NCBI GenBank assembly: GCA_012798235.1
Contig: JAAZNP010000004.1
Coordinates: 3,725 to 67,724 of the forward strand
Length of the DNA: 64,000 nt
Direction: 5' to 3'
DNA from: Parcubacteria group bacterium
GTDB lineage: Bacteria; Patescibacteriota; Minisyncoccia; UBA6257
The notes under the pieces are model-generated. The model saw only the letters and a program-made list of their open reading frames with translations, did no database searches and was not told where the DNA came from. Positions 14,298 through 22,737 of this stretch are shown here, piece after piece; the first letter of the stretch is position 1, and every line of letters starts with the position of its first letter. The translations under genes were made by a program, and so were the position numbers.

Positions 14298-16526
14298 TTA
14301 TCTTTTCATGCGATGACGTAAATATTCTAAGCGATATTCTCTGATTTTATTTTCTAAGCGGGCTAAAGCTAAACGGCCCTGAGGATTGAATTTTAAGTAA
14401 TACCAAAGTAAGAAAGCTAAACCAATACTTAAGATAAGAGAAATGATTAAGGAATCCTCAGCACCAGTAGCCACAGTAGCCGCGCCAGCTACTAAACCGT
14501 AAGTAATAGTAGCGCTATCACTAACTGTAGTTATATTAGAAGCAGTTGCTTGAGCAGTATTAGTATAGGTTAAATAGGTACCGGGGTTATTACTTATAGC
14601 TTGGAAAGTAATAGTTTTAGAAGCACCGCGGTTAATAGTACCTAAAGATAATCCAGTAGTGGTAATAGTATCAGCTTGAACTACACCATCAATTTTAGTA
14701 GTTCCAGCTCGATAACTAAAAACTGAAGGCAAGGGATCAGTTATAACTACATTATAAAGATCATTAGCGCTACCAGCAGTAATTGTTAAGTAAAATTCAA
14801 TAACATCGCCTTGAGCTACTCTAATATTTTTAGAATAGGAACGATCACCAAAAGAAAGATTTCTGCCTAATTTAGTAAAACTCATGGAAGTTGTTGGTGC
14901 AGCTACATAAATAGTAACTGTTTGACTAACCTGGCCGCTATTACCATAACAAGTTAAAGTATAGGTGGTTTGGGTATTAGGAGTAGTATTCTCATAACCA
15001 GTAATTGATTTCGTACCACTCCAACCATTAGAAGCCACACAATAATTAGTATTATTAGAAGTCCAACGAAGATAAGTGCTTTCTCCTTGAGTTAAAGAAT
15101 ATTTATCAGCCCAGAAAGATAAAGTAGGAGTAACTGATTGGAGGCTAACATTGAAAGTCTCAGTATCACTGGTTGTATTATTGGAACAAGTTAAAGTAAA
15201 AGTGGAAGGATTTTGCAAATTGTAAATTGTTCTAGAACCATAAGTAGCTTGGCTACCAGTCCAGTAAGAATTACTGGGATTAGTAGAAGCAGTACAATAA
15301 TTACAATTTGTAGTATTCCAAGTTAGAATAATATTATCGCCATTAGTAATACTATAATCATTGGAAATAAAATTAGTAATCACGCATTGGCTTGGAGTCA
15401 CACAATTGTTTTGACAACTGGTTAATGAGGTATATTCTCCATTAGAAGCAACTACACATTGATAATTAGAGTTACAAGTATAGCGAGTAATAGGTGGTTG
15501 GCAAGCACTAGTACATTCGCTATAGGTGCCATAAGTACCATTAGTAGCTTGTGAACAAGTCCAGGTATTAGTATTGCAGTTGTATCTAACTGGAGCCACA
15601 CAATTGTTTTGACAACTGGTTAATGAGGTATATTCTCCATTAGAAGCAACTACACATTGATAATTAGAGTTACAAGTATAGCGAGTAATAGGTGGTTGCA
15701 CTGTTACAGTTAAATTTTTTGTATCAGAATTATTAGTACCACTACAAGTTAAAGAAAAGTAAGTAGTATTGGTTAAATTGTAAATTGTTTTAGAGCCATA
15801 AGTAGCTTGACTGCCATTCCAATAGGAATTACTAGGAGAAGCTGAAGCACTGCAATAATTACAATCGGAAGTATTCCAATTCAAGGTAGTAGAATCTCCG
15901 GAATTAACATTAGTATTACTAGCAGAGAAATTAGTAATTACGCATTGGCTTGGAGATGGAATAGTAAAAGCGCGAGTATTAGATACACCTACCGTAGGAG
16001 TAGAATAAGCATCAACTCGCGTATTGGATTTAGCATAAACCCAGATTTTGCAGTACTGATAATTAGCTACTGAGGCAGGAATTGACCATTGGATTGATTG
16101 CGCATTGGTTTGTTTATTTAATGGAATATTATTAGCAATAATATAATCATCATTATATAAACTAGTAGTATCACCGCAACCATATTTAACTAAAAAATAA
16201 TCAAGAGGAGGGTTAAAAGAGGTAATGTAATAATTCCATTGAATAGTAATGGTTTTATTAGGAGTAATATAATTGCCTTCGATCGGTAAATAGCGGACGC
16301 TTTCGCTGGTATCATTATCATTAAACCCATTAACATTGATATTATTAATAAATACTCCACAATTATTGTAATTATTGGGACTTTTGGCAGGACAGGCACT
16401 AGGAATATTACCATAATCAGCAATGGTTAAAGCACGAGCAGGAAGGGTATTGACGAAAGAAAAGCCAGCCACAAAGATAATGGCTAAAACGCTTAATTGA
16501 AGAGATTTTTTCATATTTTTGTTCAT
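14298..16526 (-). CDS. Large secreted, membrane-anchored surface protein with repeated Cys modules and DUF11-like domain
   Basis: The protein has 742 residues from the chosen ATG at 16526, placed directly before a signal peptide (MKKSLQLSVLAIIFVAGFSF). An upstream in-frame ATG at 16649 would add 41 non-conserved residues and lies before the strong promoter. The middle carries two Ig-like modules beginning CVITNF and containing NWNTSDCNYC or TWNTTNCNYC. These alternate with short Cys modules (ITRYTCNSNYQCVVASNGEY), the latter being exact duplicates. Residues near 575-660 resemble a DUF11/isopeptide-type repeat (ITDPLPSVFSYRAGTTKIDG). A C-terminal membrane helix plus a basic tail closes the protein. 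Probably cell-surface, possibly adhesive; function unknown. Confidence 0.8.
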   Translation of the reverse strand: MNKNMKKSLQLSVLAIIFVAGFSFVNTLPARALTIADYGNIPSACPAKSPNNYNNCGVFINNINVNGFNDNDTSESVRYLPIEGNYITPNKTITIQWNYYITSFNPPLDYFLVKYGCGDTTSLYNDDYIIANNIPLNKQTNAQSIQWSIPASVANYQYCKIWVYAKSNTRVDAYSTPTVGVSNTRAFTIPSPSQCVITNFSASNTNVNSGDSTTLNWNTSDCNYCSASASPSNSYWNGSQATYGSKTIYNLTNTTYFSLTCSGTNNSDTKNLTVTVQPPITRYTCNSNYQCVVASNGEYTSLTSCQNNCVAPVRYNCNTNTWTCSQATNGTYGTYSECTSACQPPITRYTCNSNYQCVVASNGEYTSLTSCQNNCVTPSQCVITNFISNDYSITNGDNIILTWNTTNCNYCTASTNPSNSYWTGSQATYGSRTIYNLQNPSTFTLTCSNNTTSDTETFNVSLQSVTPTLSFWADKYSLTQGESTYLRWTSNNTNYCVASNGWSGTKSITGYENTTPNTQTTYTLTCYGNSGQVSQTVTIYVAAPTTSMSFTKLGRNLSFGDRSYSKNIRVAQGDVIEFYLTITAGSANDLYNVVITDPLPSVFSYRAGTTKIDGVVQADTITTTGLSLGTINRGASKTITFQAISNNPGTYLTYTNTAQATASNITTVSDSATITYGLVAGAATVATGAEDSLIISLILSIGLAFLLWYYLKFNPQGRLALARLENKIREYRLEYLRHRMKR
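15399..15500 (-). repeat. 102-bp direct repeat, unit 1
   Basis: Identical over 102 bp to 15597-15698 (offset 198 bp), inside the surface-protein gene. It encodes a Cys module of about 33 residues. Confidence 0.9.
15597..15698 (-). repeat. 102-bp direct repeat, unit 2
   Basis: Second copy of the unit at 15399-15500. The absence of even synonymous differences points to a recent duplication or ongoing gene conversion. Confidence 0.9.
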
Positions 16527-16551
16527 ATTTTTATTTTTGTAGAACAAAGTA

Positions 16552-16580
16552 ATTATAGCATAATTATAATAAAATGTCAA
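16552..16580 (-). promoter_or_regulatory. Consensus promoter of the surface-protein gene
   Basis: Minus-strand TTGACA (forward 16575-16580) and TATAAT (forward 16552-16557) with a 17-bp spacer and a TGC extended -10. This is a perfect sigma-70 consensus, the strongest-looking promoter in the window. Confidence 0.85.
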
Positions 16581-16642
16581 TACTAGTAGCATCTTTCTAC
16601 CAGATTTTGATCTTGCTTTAACTTTATCACAAAAATGGTATC

Positions 16643-16671
16643 TTGTCAAATATTTTAAAATATGCTATAAT
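16643..16671 (+). promoter_or_regulatory. Promoter of the CAP-domain gene
   Basis: TTGTCA (16643-16648) and TATAAT (16666-16671) with a 17-bp spacer and extended TGC. The spacer holds a perfect 14-bp palindrome (ATATTTTAAAATAT, 16650-16663) that could be an operator. A six-codon ORF (16683-16703) begins within a few bases of the expected start site. Confidence 0.75.
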
Positions 16672-16721
16672 ATAGGAAGATTATGGAAAAAGTAAGGAAT
16701 TAAGTATATTATTAAATAAGT

Positions 16722-17735
16722 ATGAAAATAAAGACTTTTATCAAAAATTTATTATGGCCCAGTAAAGAAAATAATTTCCAGCCTCGAATTTTAAATGATC
16801 GAGCGATTACTCTATTTATTTTACTATTTTTATTATCAAAAGTTTTCTTTAGTTTTGAATTGATTTTGATTCAACAATCAAAGTTATTTGCCGAATTAAA
16901 TGCTCAAAAAATTATTGCTTTAACTAACGAGGTAAGACAACAATATGGTTTAACTCCTCTAAAGGAGAATACTTTATTAGATTTGGCAGCTCAGCAAAAA
17001 GCGCAGGATATGACTATTAATAATTATTTTGCTCACTTTAGCCCCACTGGCGTTTCGCCCTGGTACTGGTTTCAGAAAGCGGGTTATAATTATTATTATG
17101 CCGGAGAGAATTTAGCCATGAATTTTTTGGATAGCGAAGAAGTAGTGAGAGCTTGGCTTAATTCACCCAGCCATCGAGATAATATTTTAAACCAGCATTA
17201 TCAAGAAATCGGAATTGCTATTTTACCAGCTAATGCTAATAGCCAAGGAATAGCTAATAAACCCATTGTTGTTCAATTATTTGGTAGTCCTCAAGTAGCA
17301 AAAGCTGCAACTCCTGCTATCCCGTCAGTGCCTACTACCAAACAAGCAACAACTACTAGTAAACCAGCGTCTAAAAATCAAGAAATCTTAGGTGAAGAAG
17401 AAAAAGCTACTACTTCTACTACTATTATCACCATAACTACTATTCCTCCGACTACTATTCCTCCGGCTACTATTCCTCCGACTACTTTAGAAACTCCCAT
17501 TGCAGCTAATTTAGGCTCTGATACTCGTACTAAAATTAATACCACGAATGTGATTATTGCCTTGAGTTTGATTGCTATGGGCTCAATTGTTATTTTGGGC
17601 ATTATAAAACAGCAACGAGCTATTCCCTTTGGCTATTCGGAAATTGTTTTAAGGAGCGCTATTGTTATTTTTATTGGTGCTGCTTTTTGGATTTTTCATT
17701 TAGAGAAATTCATTGGGCAATTAATGATTTCGTAA
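16722..17735 (+). CDS. CAP/SCP (YkwD-like) domain protein, membrane-anchored
   Basis: A 337-residue envelope protein. A membrane segment at about residues 29-50 is followed by a CAP domain (about 60-190). Its hallmarks are NYFAHFSPTG, the GENLA motif with its conserved Glu, and SPSHRDNIL. The domain ends near IVVQLFG. A Thr/Pro-rich linker follows, partly encoded by three 15-bp tandem repeats (17439-17483). Two C-terminal membrane helices close it. YkwD-type CAP proteins are secreted and of uncertain activity. The sortase gene follows 9 nt later, so the two are probably co-transcribed. Confidence 0.85.
   Translation: MKIKTFIKNLLWPSKENNFQPRILNDRAITLFILLFLLSKVFFSFELILIQQSKLFAELNAQKIIALTNEVRQQYGLTPLKENTLLDLAAQQKAQDMTINNYFAHFSPTGVSPWYWFQKAGYNYYYAGENLAMNFLDSEEVVRAWLNSPSHRDNILNQHYQEIGIAILPANANSQGIANKPIVVQLFGSPQVAKAATPAIPSVPTTKQATTTSKPASKNQEILGEEEKATTSTTIITITTIPPTTIPPATIPPTTLETPIAANLGSDTRTKINTTNVIIALSLIAMGSIVILGIIKQQRAIPFGYSEIVLRSAIVIFIGAAFWIFHLEKFIGQLMIS
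17439..17483 (+). repeat. 15-bp tandem repeat, three units
   Basis: Three copies of ACTATTCCTCCGACT (the middle one with one change) encode TIPPT/TIPPA in the linker of the CAP-domain protein. In-frame expansion or contraction would alter linker length only. Confidence 0.85.
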
Positions 17736-17744
17736 TATCTTTTC

Positions 17745-18467
17745 ATGATTTCAAGAAAACTTTTCTGGCGTGATCTAAAGTTATTTTTGAGAATTTTTTT
17801 AATTCTTTTTGCTGTGATTTTTTTTATTTTTGATGGCACGGCTTTTGGGGCTATTGCAACTTATAAAATTAGTCATTTTTTTAATTTAGCTAAAACCAAA
17901 ATTTTCGAGCCTCCTAATTTAAACATTTTTTCAGAAAGTGCCACCACAACACTTTCTCAAGGCAGCCCCAATACTACTACTACTAAAACCACTACTTCTT
18001 TACCCACCCCTCCTTCAGAATTACAAAATACCAATTTAATTGTTTTGCCAAAATTCAATATTAAGGCACCCATCTGGGTTGTTAATACTATTGATTTAAA
18101 ATTAATTTATAAAAAATTAAAAGAAGGGGTTGTTTTATATCCGGGTACGGCCATTCCAGGTCAAGGATATTCCATTATTATTGGCCATTCTTCGCAATAT
18201 CCCTGGCAGCCCGGTCGTTATAAATCAGTTTTTTCTTTGCTATCACAATTAGAAGCTGGTGATAAGATTTATATTTATTGGGATCAAAAACCATTAGTTT
18301 TTGAGGTTCAAGAAACAAAAATTTTCTTACCCTTTCCTAAAGGTAACGAAACTACGGAGACAGTTTTCCCTCCTGAAGAGCAGCCGATTTTAATTTTACA
18401 AAGTTGCTGGCCTGTAGGCGTAGCTTATAAAAGAGTAGCTGTGAAGACTGTATTAATTAACCAGTAA
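17745..18467 (+). CDS. Sortase family transpeptidase
   Basis: A 240-residue protein with an N-terminal membrane anchor (about residues 12-40), a Thr-rich stalk (67-90) and a sortase beta-barrel. The catalytic triad is visible: H148 in IIGHSS, C221 in LQSCWP and R230 in YKRVAV. Sortases cleave sorting signals and join proteins to the wall or to each other. No classical LPxTG-like tail was recognised on proteins of this window, so the substrates are unknown. The Cys motif LQSC differs slightly from the usual TLxTC. It sits directly behind the CAP-domain gene and before a hairpin. Confidence 0.9.
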   Translation: MISRKLFWRDLKLFLRIFLILFAVIFFIFDGTAFGAIATYKISHFFNLAKTKIFEPPNLNIFSESATTTLSQGSPNTTTTKTTTSLPTPPSELQNTNLIVLPKFNIKAPIWVVNTIDLKLIYKKLKEGVVLYPGTAIPGQGYSIIIGHSSQYPWQPGRYKSVFSLLSQLEAGDKIYIYWDQKPLVFEVQETKIFLPFPKGNETTETVFPPEEQPILILQSCWPVGVAYKRVAVKTVLINQ

Positions 18468-18518
18468 ATCCCGCGCCTTTGAATTACCTCTCTTGTATTA
18501 ATATCAAAGGTGCGGGAT
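18468..18518 (+). terminator. Hairpin after the sortase gene
   Basis: ATCCCGCGCCTTTGA pairs with TCAAAGGTGCGGGAT (one mismatch or wobble) around a 21-nt loop, directly after the stop codon. No U-tract follows on the plus strand, so terminator function is likely but not certain. Confidence 0.55.
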
Positions 18519-18541
18519 AAAAGGCTTGAGAGAAAAATATC

Positions 18542-18570
18542 TTGAGATAATCTCATTTTTCTGCTATATT
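18542..18570 (+). promoter_or_regulatory. Promoter of tRNA-Glu / tsaD
   Basis: TTGAGA (18542-18547) and TATATT (18565-18570), 17-bp spacer, extended TGC. The tRNA begins 16 bp after the -10. Confidence 0.7.
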
Positions 18571-18586
18571 ACAGTTAGTTTTTATT

Positions 18587-18660
18587 GGCGTCATCGTCTA
18601 GCCTGGTTAGGACACGGGGCCTTCAATCCCGTAACATGGTTTCAAATCCCATTGACGCCA
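18587..18660 (+). tRNA. tRNA-Glu(TTC), atypical
   Basis: A 74-nt cloverleaf. Acceptor GGCGTCA/TGACGCC, discriminator A, anticodon TTC in loop CCTTCAA. Two unusual bases are seen: C instead of the near-universal U at position 33, and a U53-C61 mismatch in place of the G53:C61 closing pair of the T-arm. It may still be functional, being the only Glu tRNA in this window, but a degenerating copy cannot be excluded. A hairpin relative of the repeat element starts at the next base. Confidence 0.8.
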
Positions 18661-18725
18661 CCTTTCGCTTGGAAAGCACTGGACTTTACCTAAAAAGATG
18701 AAATCTTGTGCTTTCCAAGTGAGGG
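18661..18725 (+). repeat. Short hairpin related to the inverted-repeat element family
   Basis: CGCTTGGAAAGCAC (18666-18679) pairs with GTGCTTTCCAAGTG (18708-18721), followed by AGGG. The outer part (CTTGGAAA/TTTCCAAGTGAGGG) matches the termini of the 130-bp elements, but the interior is only about 28 nt. It starts immediately after the tRNA-Glu discriminator base. Confidence 0.7.
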
Positions 18726-18739
18726 AACTACTATTTATT

Positions 18740-19840
18740 ATGATAATTTTGGGAATTGAAACATCGTGTGATGAAACTTCAATTGCGATATTAGAGGCCA
18801 AAAAAGAAAAGGCCTATTTTTTTATTAAACCAATAGCGAGCGTTGTATCTAGCCAAATCAAAATTCATGCCCCTTATGGTGGCGTCGTGCCTATGTTAGC
18901 TTCAAGAGAGCATACTAAAAATTTGCCTTTAGTTTTTCGCAAAGTTGTTCAAGATTCTTTTGATGTTAAAAAAATTAAACAAAAAATAGATTTAATTGCC
19001 GTTACGAGCGGCCCTGGTTTAATGCCTGCTTTATTGACCGGAGTTAATTTTGCTAAAACTTTAGCCTGGAGTTGGCGCAAACCAATTATTGGAGTGAATC
19101 ATTTAGAGGGTCATTTATTGAGTGTTTTCTTGCCAGAAAAAAATAAAATTTCTTTATTGCCTTTTCAAGAACTTCAGAAAATTTTTCCAGCAATAGCCCT
19201 AATTGTTTCTGGAGGGCACACTCAATTAATTTATGTTAAAAACATTGGTCATTATCAGATAATTGGCGAAACCCTTGATGACGCTGCTGGCGAATGCTTT
19301 GATAAAGGAGCAAGAATTTTAGGCCTGGGATATCCTGGTGGACCAGCGATTGCCAAAGAGGCAGAAAAATACAGAATACAGAATACAGAATACAGAATAC
19401 AAAAACTTCCTCGCCCCATGATTGATTCCAAAAATTACGATTTTTCCTTTTCCGGCTTAAAAACAGCACTGTTATATGCTTGGCAAAAAACAAATAAAAA
19501 AGAAAGAAAAAGATTAATGTCCCAATTTGCCTTTGAATTAGAAGAATCTATTACTGATGTTTTAGTTCATAAGACTTTACAAGCAGCTAATGACTTTAAA
19601 GTGAAATCTATTATTCTTGGCGGTGGCGTGACTGCTAATCAGAAATTAAGATTAAAGATGCAAGAAACAATCGCACAACAAAAAAATCCTTTTAATTTTT
19701 ATTTTCCTTTGCTACAATATACAACAGATAATGCGATGATGATTTGTTTGGAAGCATTTTTCAATATCAGCAATAAAAAATTAAACTATAAAAATTTAAA
19801 CTGGGAAAAAATTAATGCTGATGCCAATTGGCGTTTGTGA
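18740..19840 (+). CDS. tsaD: tRNA N6-adenosine threonylcarbamoyltransferase TsaD
   Basis: Catalytic subunit that transfers threonylcarbamoyl to A37 of ANN-decoding tRNAs (t6A), a universal modification. It has the ASKHA fold: ILGIETSCDETS at the N-terminus, the metal-binding GVNHLEGH (about residue 118), VSGGHTQLI (about 156-164), and GGGVTANQKL and TDNAMMI late. The 366-residue length is normal. Start ATG 18740 is chosen because the protein family begins at ILGIETS; the upstream ATG lies inside the hairpin. A heptanucleotide microsatellite (19370-19400) encodes a YRIQNTE repeat inserted in a surface loop. The next gene, valS, starts 1 nt after the stop. Confidence 0.95.
   Translation: MIILGIETSCDETSIAILEAKKEKAYFFIKPIASVVSSQIKIHAPYGGVVPMLASREHTKNLPLVFRKVVQDSFDVKKIKQKIDLIAVTSGPGLMPALLTGVNFAKTLAWSWRKPIIGVNHLEGHLLSVFLPEKNKISLLPFQELQKIFPAIALIVSGGHTQLIYVKNIGHYQIIGETLDDAAGECFDKGARILGLGYPGGPAIAKEAEKYRIQNTEYRIQKLPRPMIDSKNYDFSFSGLKTALLYAWQKTNKKERKRLMSQFAFELEESITDVLVHKTLQAANDFKVKSIILGGGVTANQKLRLKMQETIAQQKNPFNFYFPLLQYTTDNAMMICLEAFFNISNKKLNYKNLNWEKINADANWRL
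19370..19400 (+). repeat. TACAGAA heptanucleotide microsatellite in tsaD
   Basis: Four full units of TACAGAA plus three bases. Because 7 is not a multiple of 3, the peptide cycles through all frames and gives a 7-residue repeat. A change of one or two units would shift the frame of tsaD. Confidence 0.9.
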
Positions 19841-19841
19841 T

Positions 19842-22028
19842 ATGAGAAAAAATCTATCTAAAACTTACGAACACCAAAAAACAGAAAAGAAAATTTATCA
19901 CCTTTGGGAAAAATCTGGTTTTTTTAATCCGGATAAACTTCAAACCAAAGGGCCTCCTTTTACTATTATTATGCCGCCGCCTAATGCGAATGATCCTTTA
20001 CATATTGGACATGCTGTTTTTGTGACTTTGGAAGATTTATTAATAAGATATCATCGCATGAAAGGAGATAAAGCTTTATGGTTACCGGGTACCGATCATG
20101 CGGGTTTTGAAACACAGGTAGTGTTTGAAAAAAAATTAGCTCAAGAAGGGAAAAGTCGCTTTTCTTTTACTCGAGATGAATTTTATCGTTTGGTTTGGGA
20201 ATATACTCAGAAAAATAAAAAAATCGTTAAGGAACAATTAAAAAAATTAGGCGCTTCTTGTGACTGGTCGCGAGAAAAATTTACCTTAGATAAGAAAATT
20301 ATTAAAGTAGTTTATGAAACTTTTGCCTCTTTATGGAAGGATGGTTTATTATATCGCGGCCAAAGAATTGTTAATTATTGCCCTAAACATCAAACCGCTT
20401 TTTCAGAATTAGAAGTAAAATATCAAGAAGAAAAAGCGAAATTATATTATGTCCAATATTGTTTTCGGAATAATCCCCAGAAATCTATTACTGTAGCTAC
20501 GACGAGGCCGGAGACTATTCCTGGCGATGTGGCTATTGCAGTTAACCCCCAAGATGAAAGATACAAATCTCTTATTGGCGAATTAGTAATAGAGCCTATT
20601 ACTAAAAGAGAAATACCAATTATTGCTGATCCGCGAGTAGAAATAGATTTTGGCACCGGCGCCTTAAAAATTACTCCGGCCCATGATGCTACTGATTTTG
20701 AAATTGGGAAAGACCATAATTTAGAAATTCGCCAAACATTAAACTTCGACGGCCGATTTAATAAATTATCCGGACCCTTAAATGGTTTAAAAGTAAATGA
20801 GGCTCGTCTTCAATCTATCGAGATTTTAAAAAATAATAAAGCCCTTATAAAAGAAGAAGATTATACTCATGAAGTTGGTCATTGTTATAAATGCGGCACT
20901 ATTATTGAACCGATGATCATGGACCAATGGTTTATTGATGTGAATAAAAAATTTGGTAAACGCAACAAATCTTTAAAAGAATTAGCTATTGAAGCGATTA
21001 AAACTAAAAAGATTAAAATTATTCCTAGTAATTTTGAAAAAGTATTTTATTACTGGATGGAAAATTTAAAGGATTGGAATATTTCGCGACAAATTTATTG
21101 GGGAATTAGGATCCCTGTTTGGTATTGCCAGGAACAGAAAAATGAAATTTGTAAAAGTAAAAAGGGCATTATTGTGGCAACCAAAAGAACTCCTTTAAAA
21201 TGTCCTTATTGCGGCAGCACTAAACTTATGCAGGACCCTGATGTTTTAGATACCTGGTTTTCTTCAGGACAGTGGCCTTTTGCTACTTTAATGGCGAATA
21301 AAACGACTGATTTAAAAAATTATTATCCCACAAGCGTGATGGAAACTGGTTGGGATATTCTTTTCTTTTGGGTAGCGCGGATGATTATGTTAGGTCTTTA
21401 TCGTTTGCAGCAAGTACCTTTTAAGATTGTGTATTTGCATGGTTTAGTACGTGATAAAGATAGGCAAAAAATGTCTAAATCAAAAGGCAATGCTATTGAT
21501 CCCTTGGCAGTCACTGATCTTTATGGGGCTGACGCTTTGAGAATGGCTTTAGTTATTGGTAATAGCCCTGGACAAGATATTATTATTTCTGAAGAAAAAA
21601 TAAGAGGTTATCGCAATTTTAGTAATAAAATTTGGAATGCTAGTCGTTTTGTTTTAATGAGTTTAGAAGGATTTAATGGCAAAAAACCAAAATTAACTTC
21701 TTCTGATAAAAAACTTTTAGATGATTTTGAAAAAATTAAGGAAAAAATTACTCGCTATTTAGATAATTATCGTTTTTCTTTAGCCGGAGAGACGCTTTAC
21801 CATTATTTTTGGCACACTTTTGCTGATAAAATTATTGAAGAAATGAAAATAAGAATCAGGGAAAAGAACAATGAAAAGGCAGCGCAATATATTTTATTAA
21901 CGATTTTATCCGATTGTTTAAAAATGCTTCATCCTTTTATGCCCTTTATTACTGAAGCAATTTGGCAACAATTTAATAAATATCACTCTAAGAAGGAAAA
22001 ACTTTTAATGATTAGTTTATGGCCATAG
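19842..22028 (+). CDS. valS: Valyl-tRNA synthetase (short form)
   Basis: Class I aminoacyl-tRNA synthetase. The HIGH motif is in DPLHIGHAVF, TTRPETIPGD marks the CP1 editing domain, and KMSKSKGN is near residue 545. Tetra-Cys-like zinc residues occur in the CPYCGSTK segment. The ATG at 19842 gives 728 residues, against about 880-950 in most bacteria. The protein ends just after the anticodon-binding helical domain, so the C-terminal coiled coil that contacts the tRNA elbow is missing. It follows tsaD by 1 nt and overlaps the PrsW-like gene by 10 nt. Confidence 0.93.
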   Translation: MRKNLSKTYEHQKTEKKIYHLWEKSGFFNPDKLQTKGPPFTIIMPPPNANDPLHIGHAVFVTLEDLLIRYHRMKGDKALWLPGTDHAGFETQVVFEKKLAQEGKSRFSFTRDEFYRLVWEYTQKNKKIVKEQLKKLGASCDWSREKFTLDKKIIKVVYETFASLWKDGLLYRGQRIVNYCPKHQTAFSELEVKYQEEKAKLYYVQYCFRNNPQKSITVATTRPETIPGDVAIAVNPQDERYKSLIGELVIEPITKREIPIIADPRVEIDFGTGALKITPAHDATDFEIGKDHNLEIRQTLNFDGRFNKLSGPLNGLKVNEARLQSIEILKNNKALIKEEDYTHEVGHCYKCGTIIEPMIMDQWFIDVNKKFGKRNKSLKELAIEAIKTKKIKIIPSNFEKVFYYWMENLKDWNISRQIYWGIRIPVWYCQEQKNEICKSKKGIIVATKRTPLKCPYCGSTKLMQDPDVLDTWFSSGQWPFATLMANKTTDLKNYYPTSVMETGWDILFFWVARMIMLGLYRLQQVPFKIVYLHGLVRDKDRQKMSKSKGNAIDPLAVTDLYGADALRMALVIGNSPGQDIIISEEKIRGYRNFSNKIWNASRFVLMSLEGFNGKKPKLTSSDKKLLDDFEKIKEKITRYLDNYRFSLAGETLYHYFWHTFADKIIEEMKIRIREKNNEKAAQYILLTILSDCLKMLHPFMPFITEAIWQQFNKYHSKKEKLLMISLWP

Positions 22029-22732
22029 TTTTTACTATTAGCAGTATTTTAGGTGTCGTGCCTATTGCTTTATGGTTGATGTTTTTCTTATGGCAAGATA
22101 TTAAAAAGCCCGAACCATTAAAATGGCTTTTGATTTTATTTGGTGTCGGTATTTTAATTACTCCGCTTGTTTGGTATGGCGAAGGATTATTAATGAAAGT
22201 TTTAAAAATTGATTTGAATACCAACCTTTCATTATCAAGCGTTATTACTGTGTATAGTGGCATTGCTATTATTGAAGAATTAACTAAATTTTTTAGCGCC
22301 TCCTTGGTTTTAAAGAAAAACAAGTATTTCGATGAAGCGATTGATGTAATGATTTATTTAATTATCCTAGCTTTGGGTTTTGGTTTGGTAGAAAATATTT
22401 TAGCTGCCAGTCAAGAAATCAATGAAGGCAATTTACTATTATCAGTACTACAAACAATGAGTTTAAGATTCGTAGGAGCTAATTTGCTACACGCCCTTTC
22501 CAGCGGAATAATTGGTTATTTCTGGGCCCTAAAATTAATGCTCAAAAAAAATTATTTTCTCTACGAAGGATTAATTTTAGGCATTCTCTTGCACGCTGTC
22601 TTTAATATTGCTATTATTAAATTTGGCGGCCCAGCCGTATTTTTCGTTAGTTTGGGATTATTTTTAACAGCAATTTTTCTTCTTTGGGCATTCGATTCCT
22701 TAAAGACAATTAAAAAACCAATAAAATATTAA
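22019..22732 (+). CDS. PrsW-family intramembrane metalloprotease-like protein
   Basis: A 237-residue multi-pass membrane protein of the PrsW/CAAX-protease superfamily. Family motifs in order are IIEELTKFF (EExxK, about residue 85), LGFGLVENILA (FGxxEN, about 122), NLLHALSSGIIGYFWA (His, about 158) and LLHAVFNI (about 198). In Bacillus, PrsW clips the anti-sigma factor RsiW; here no anti-sigma factor is seen nearby. The ATG lies inside the end of valS, suggesting translational coupling. Confidence 0.85.
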   Translation: MAIVFTISSILGVVPIALWLMFFLWQDIKKPEPLKWLLILFGVGILITPLVWYGEGLLMKVLKIDLNTNLSLSSVITVYSGIAIIEELTKFFSASLVLKKNKYFDEAIDVMIYLIILALGFGLVENILAASQEINEGNLLLSVLQTMSLRFVGANLLHALSSGIIGYFWALKLMLKKNYFLYEGLILGILLHAVFNIAIIKFGGPAVFFVSLGLFLTAIFLLWAFDSLKTIKKPIKY

Positions 22733-22737
22733 ATTAT

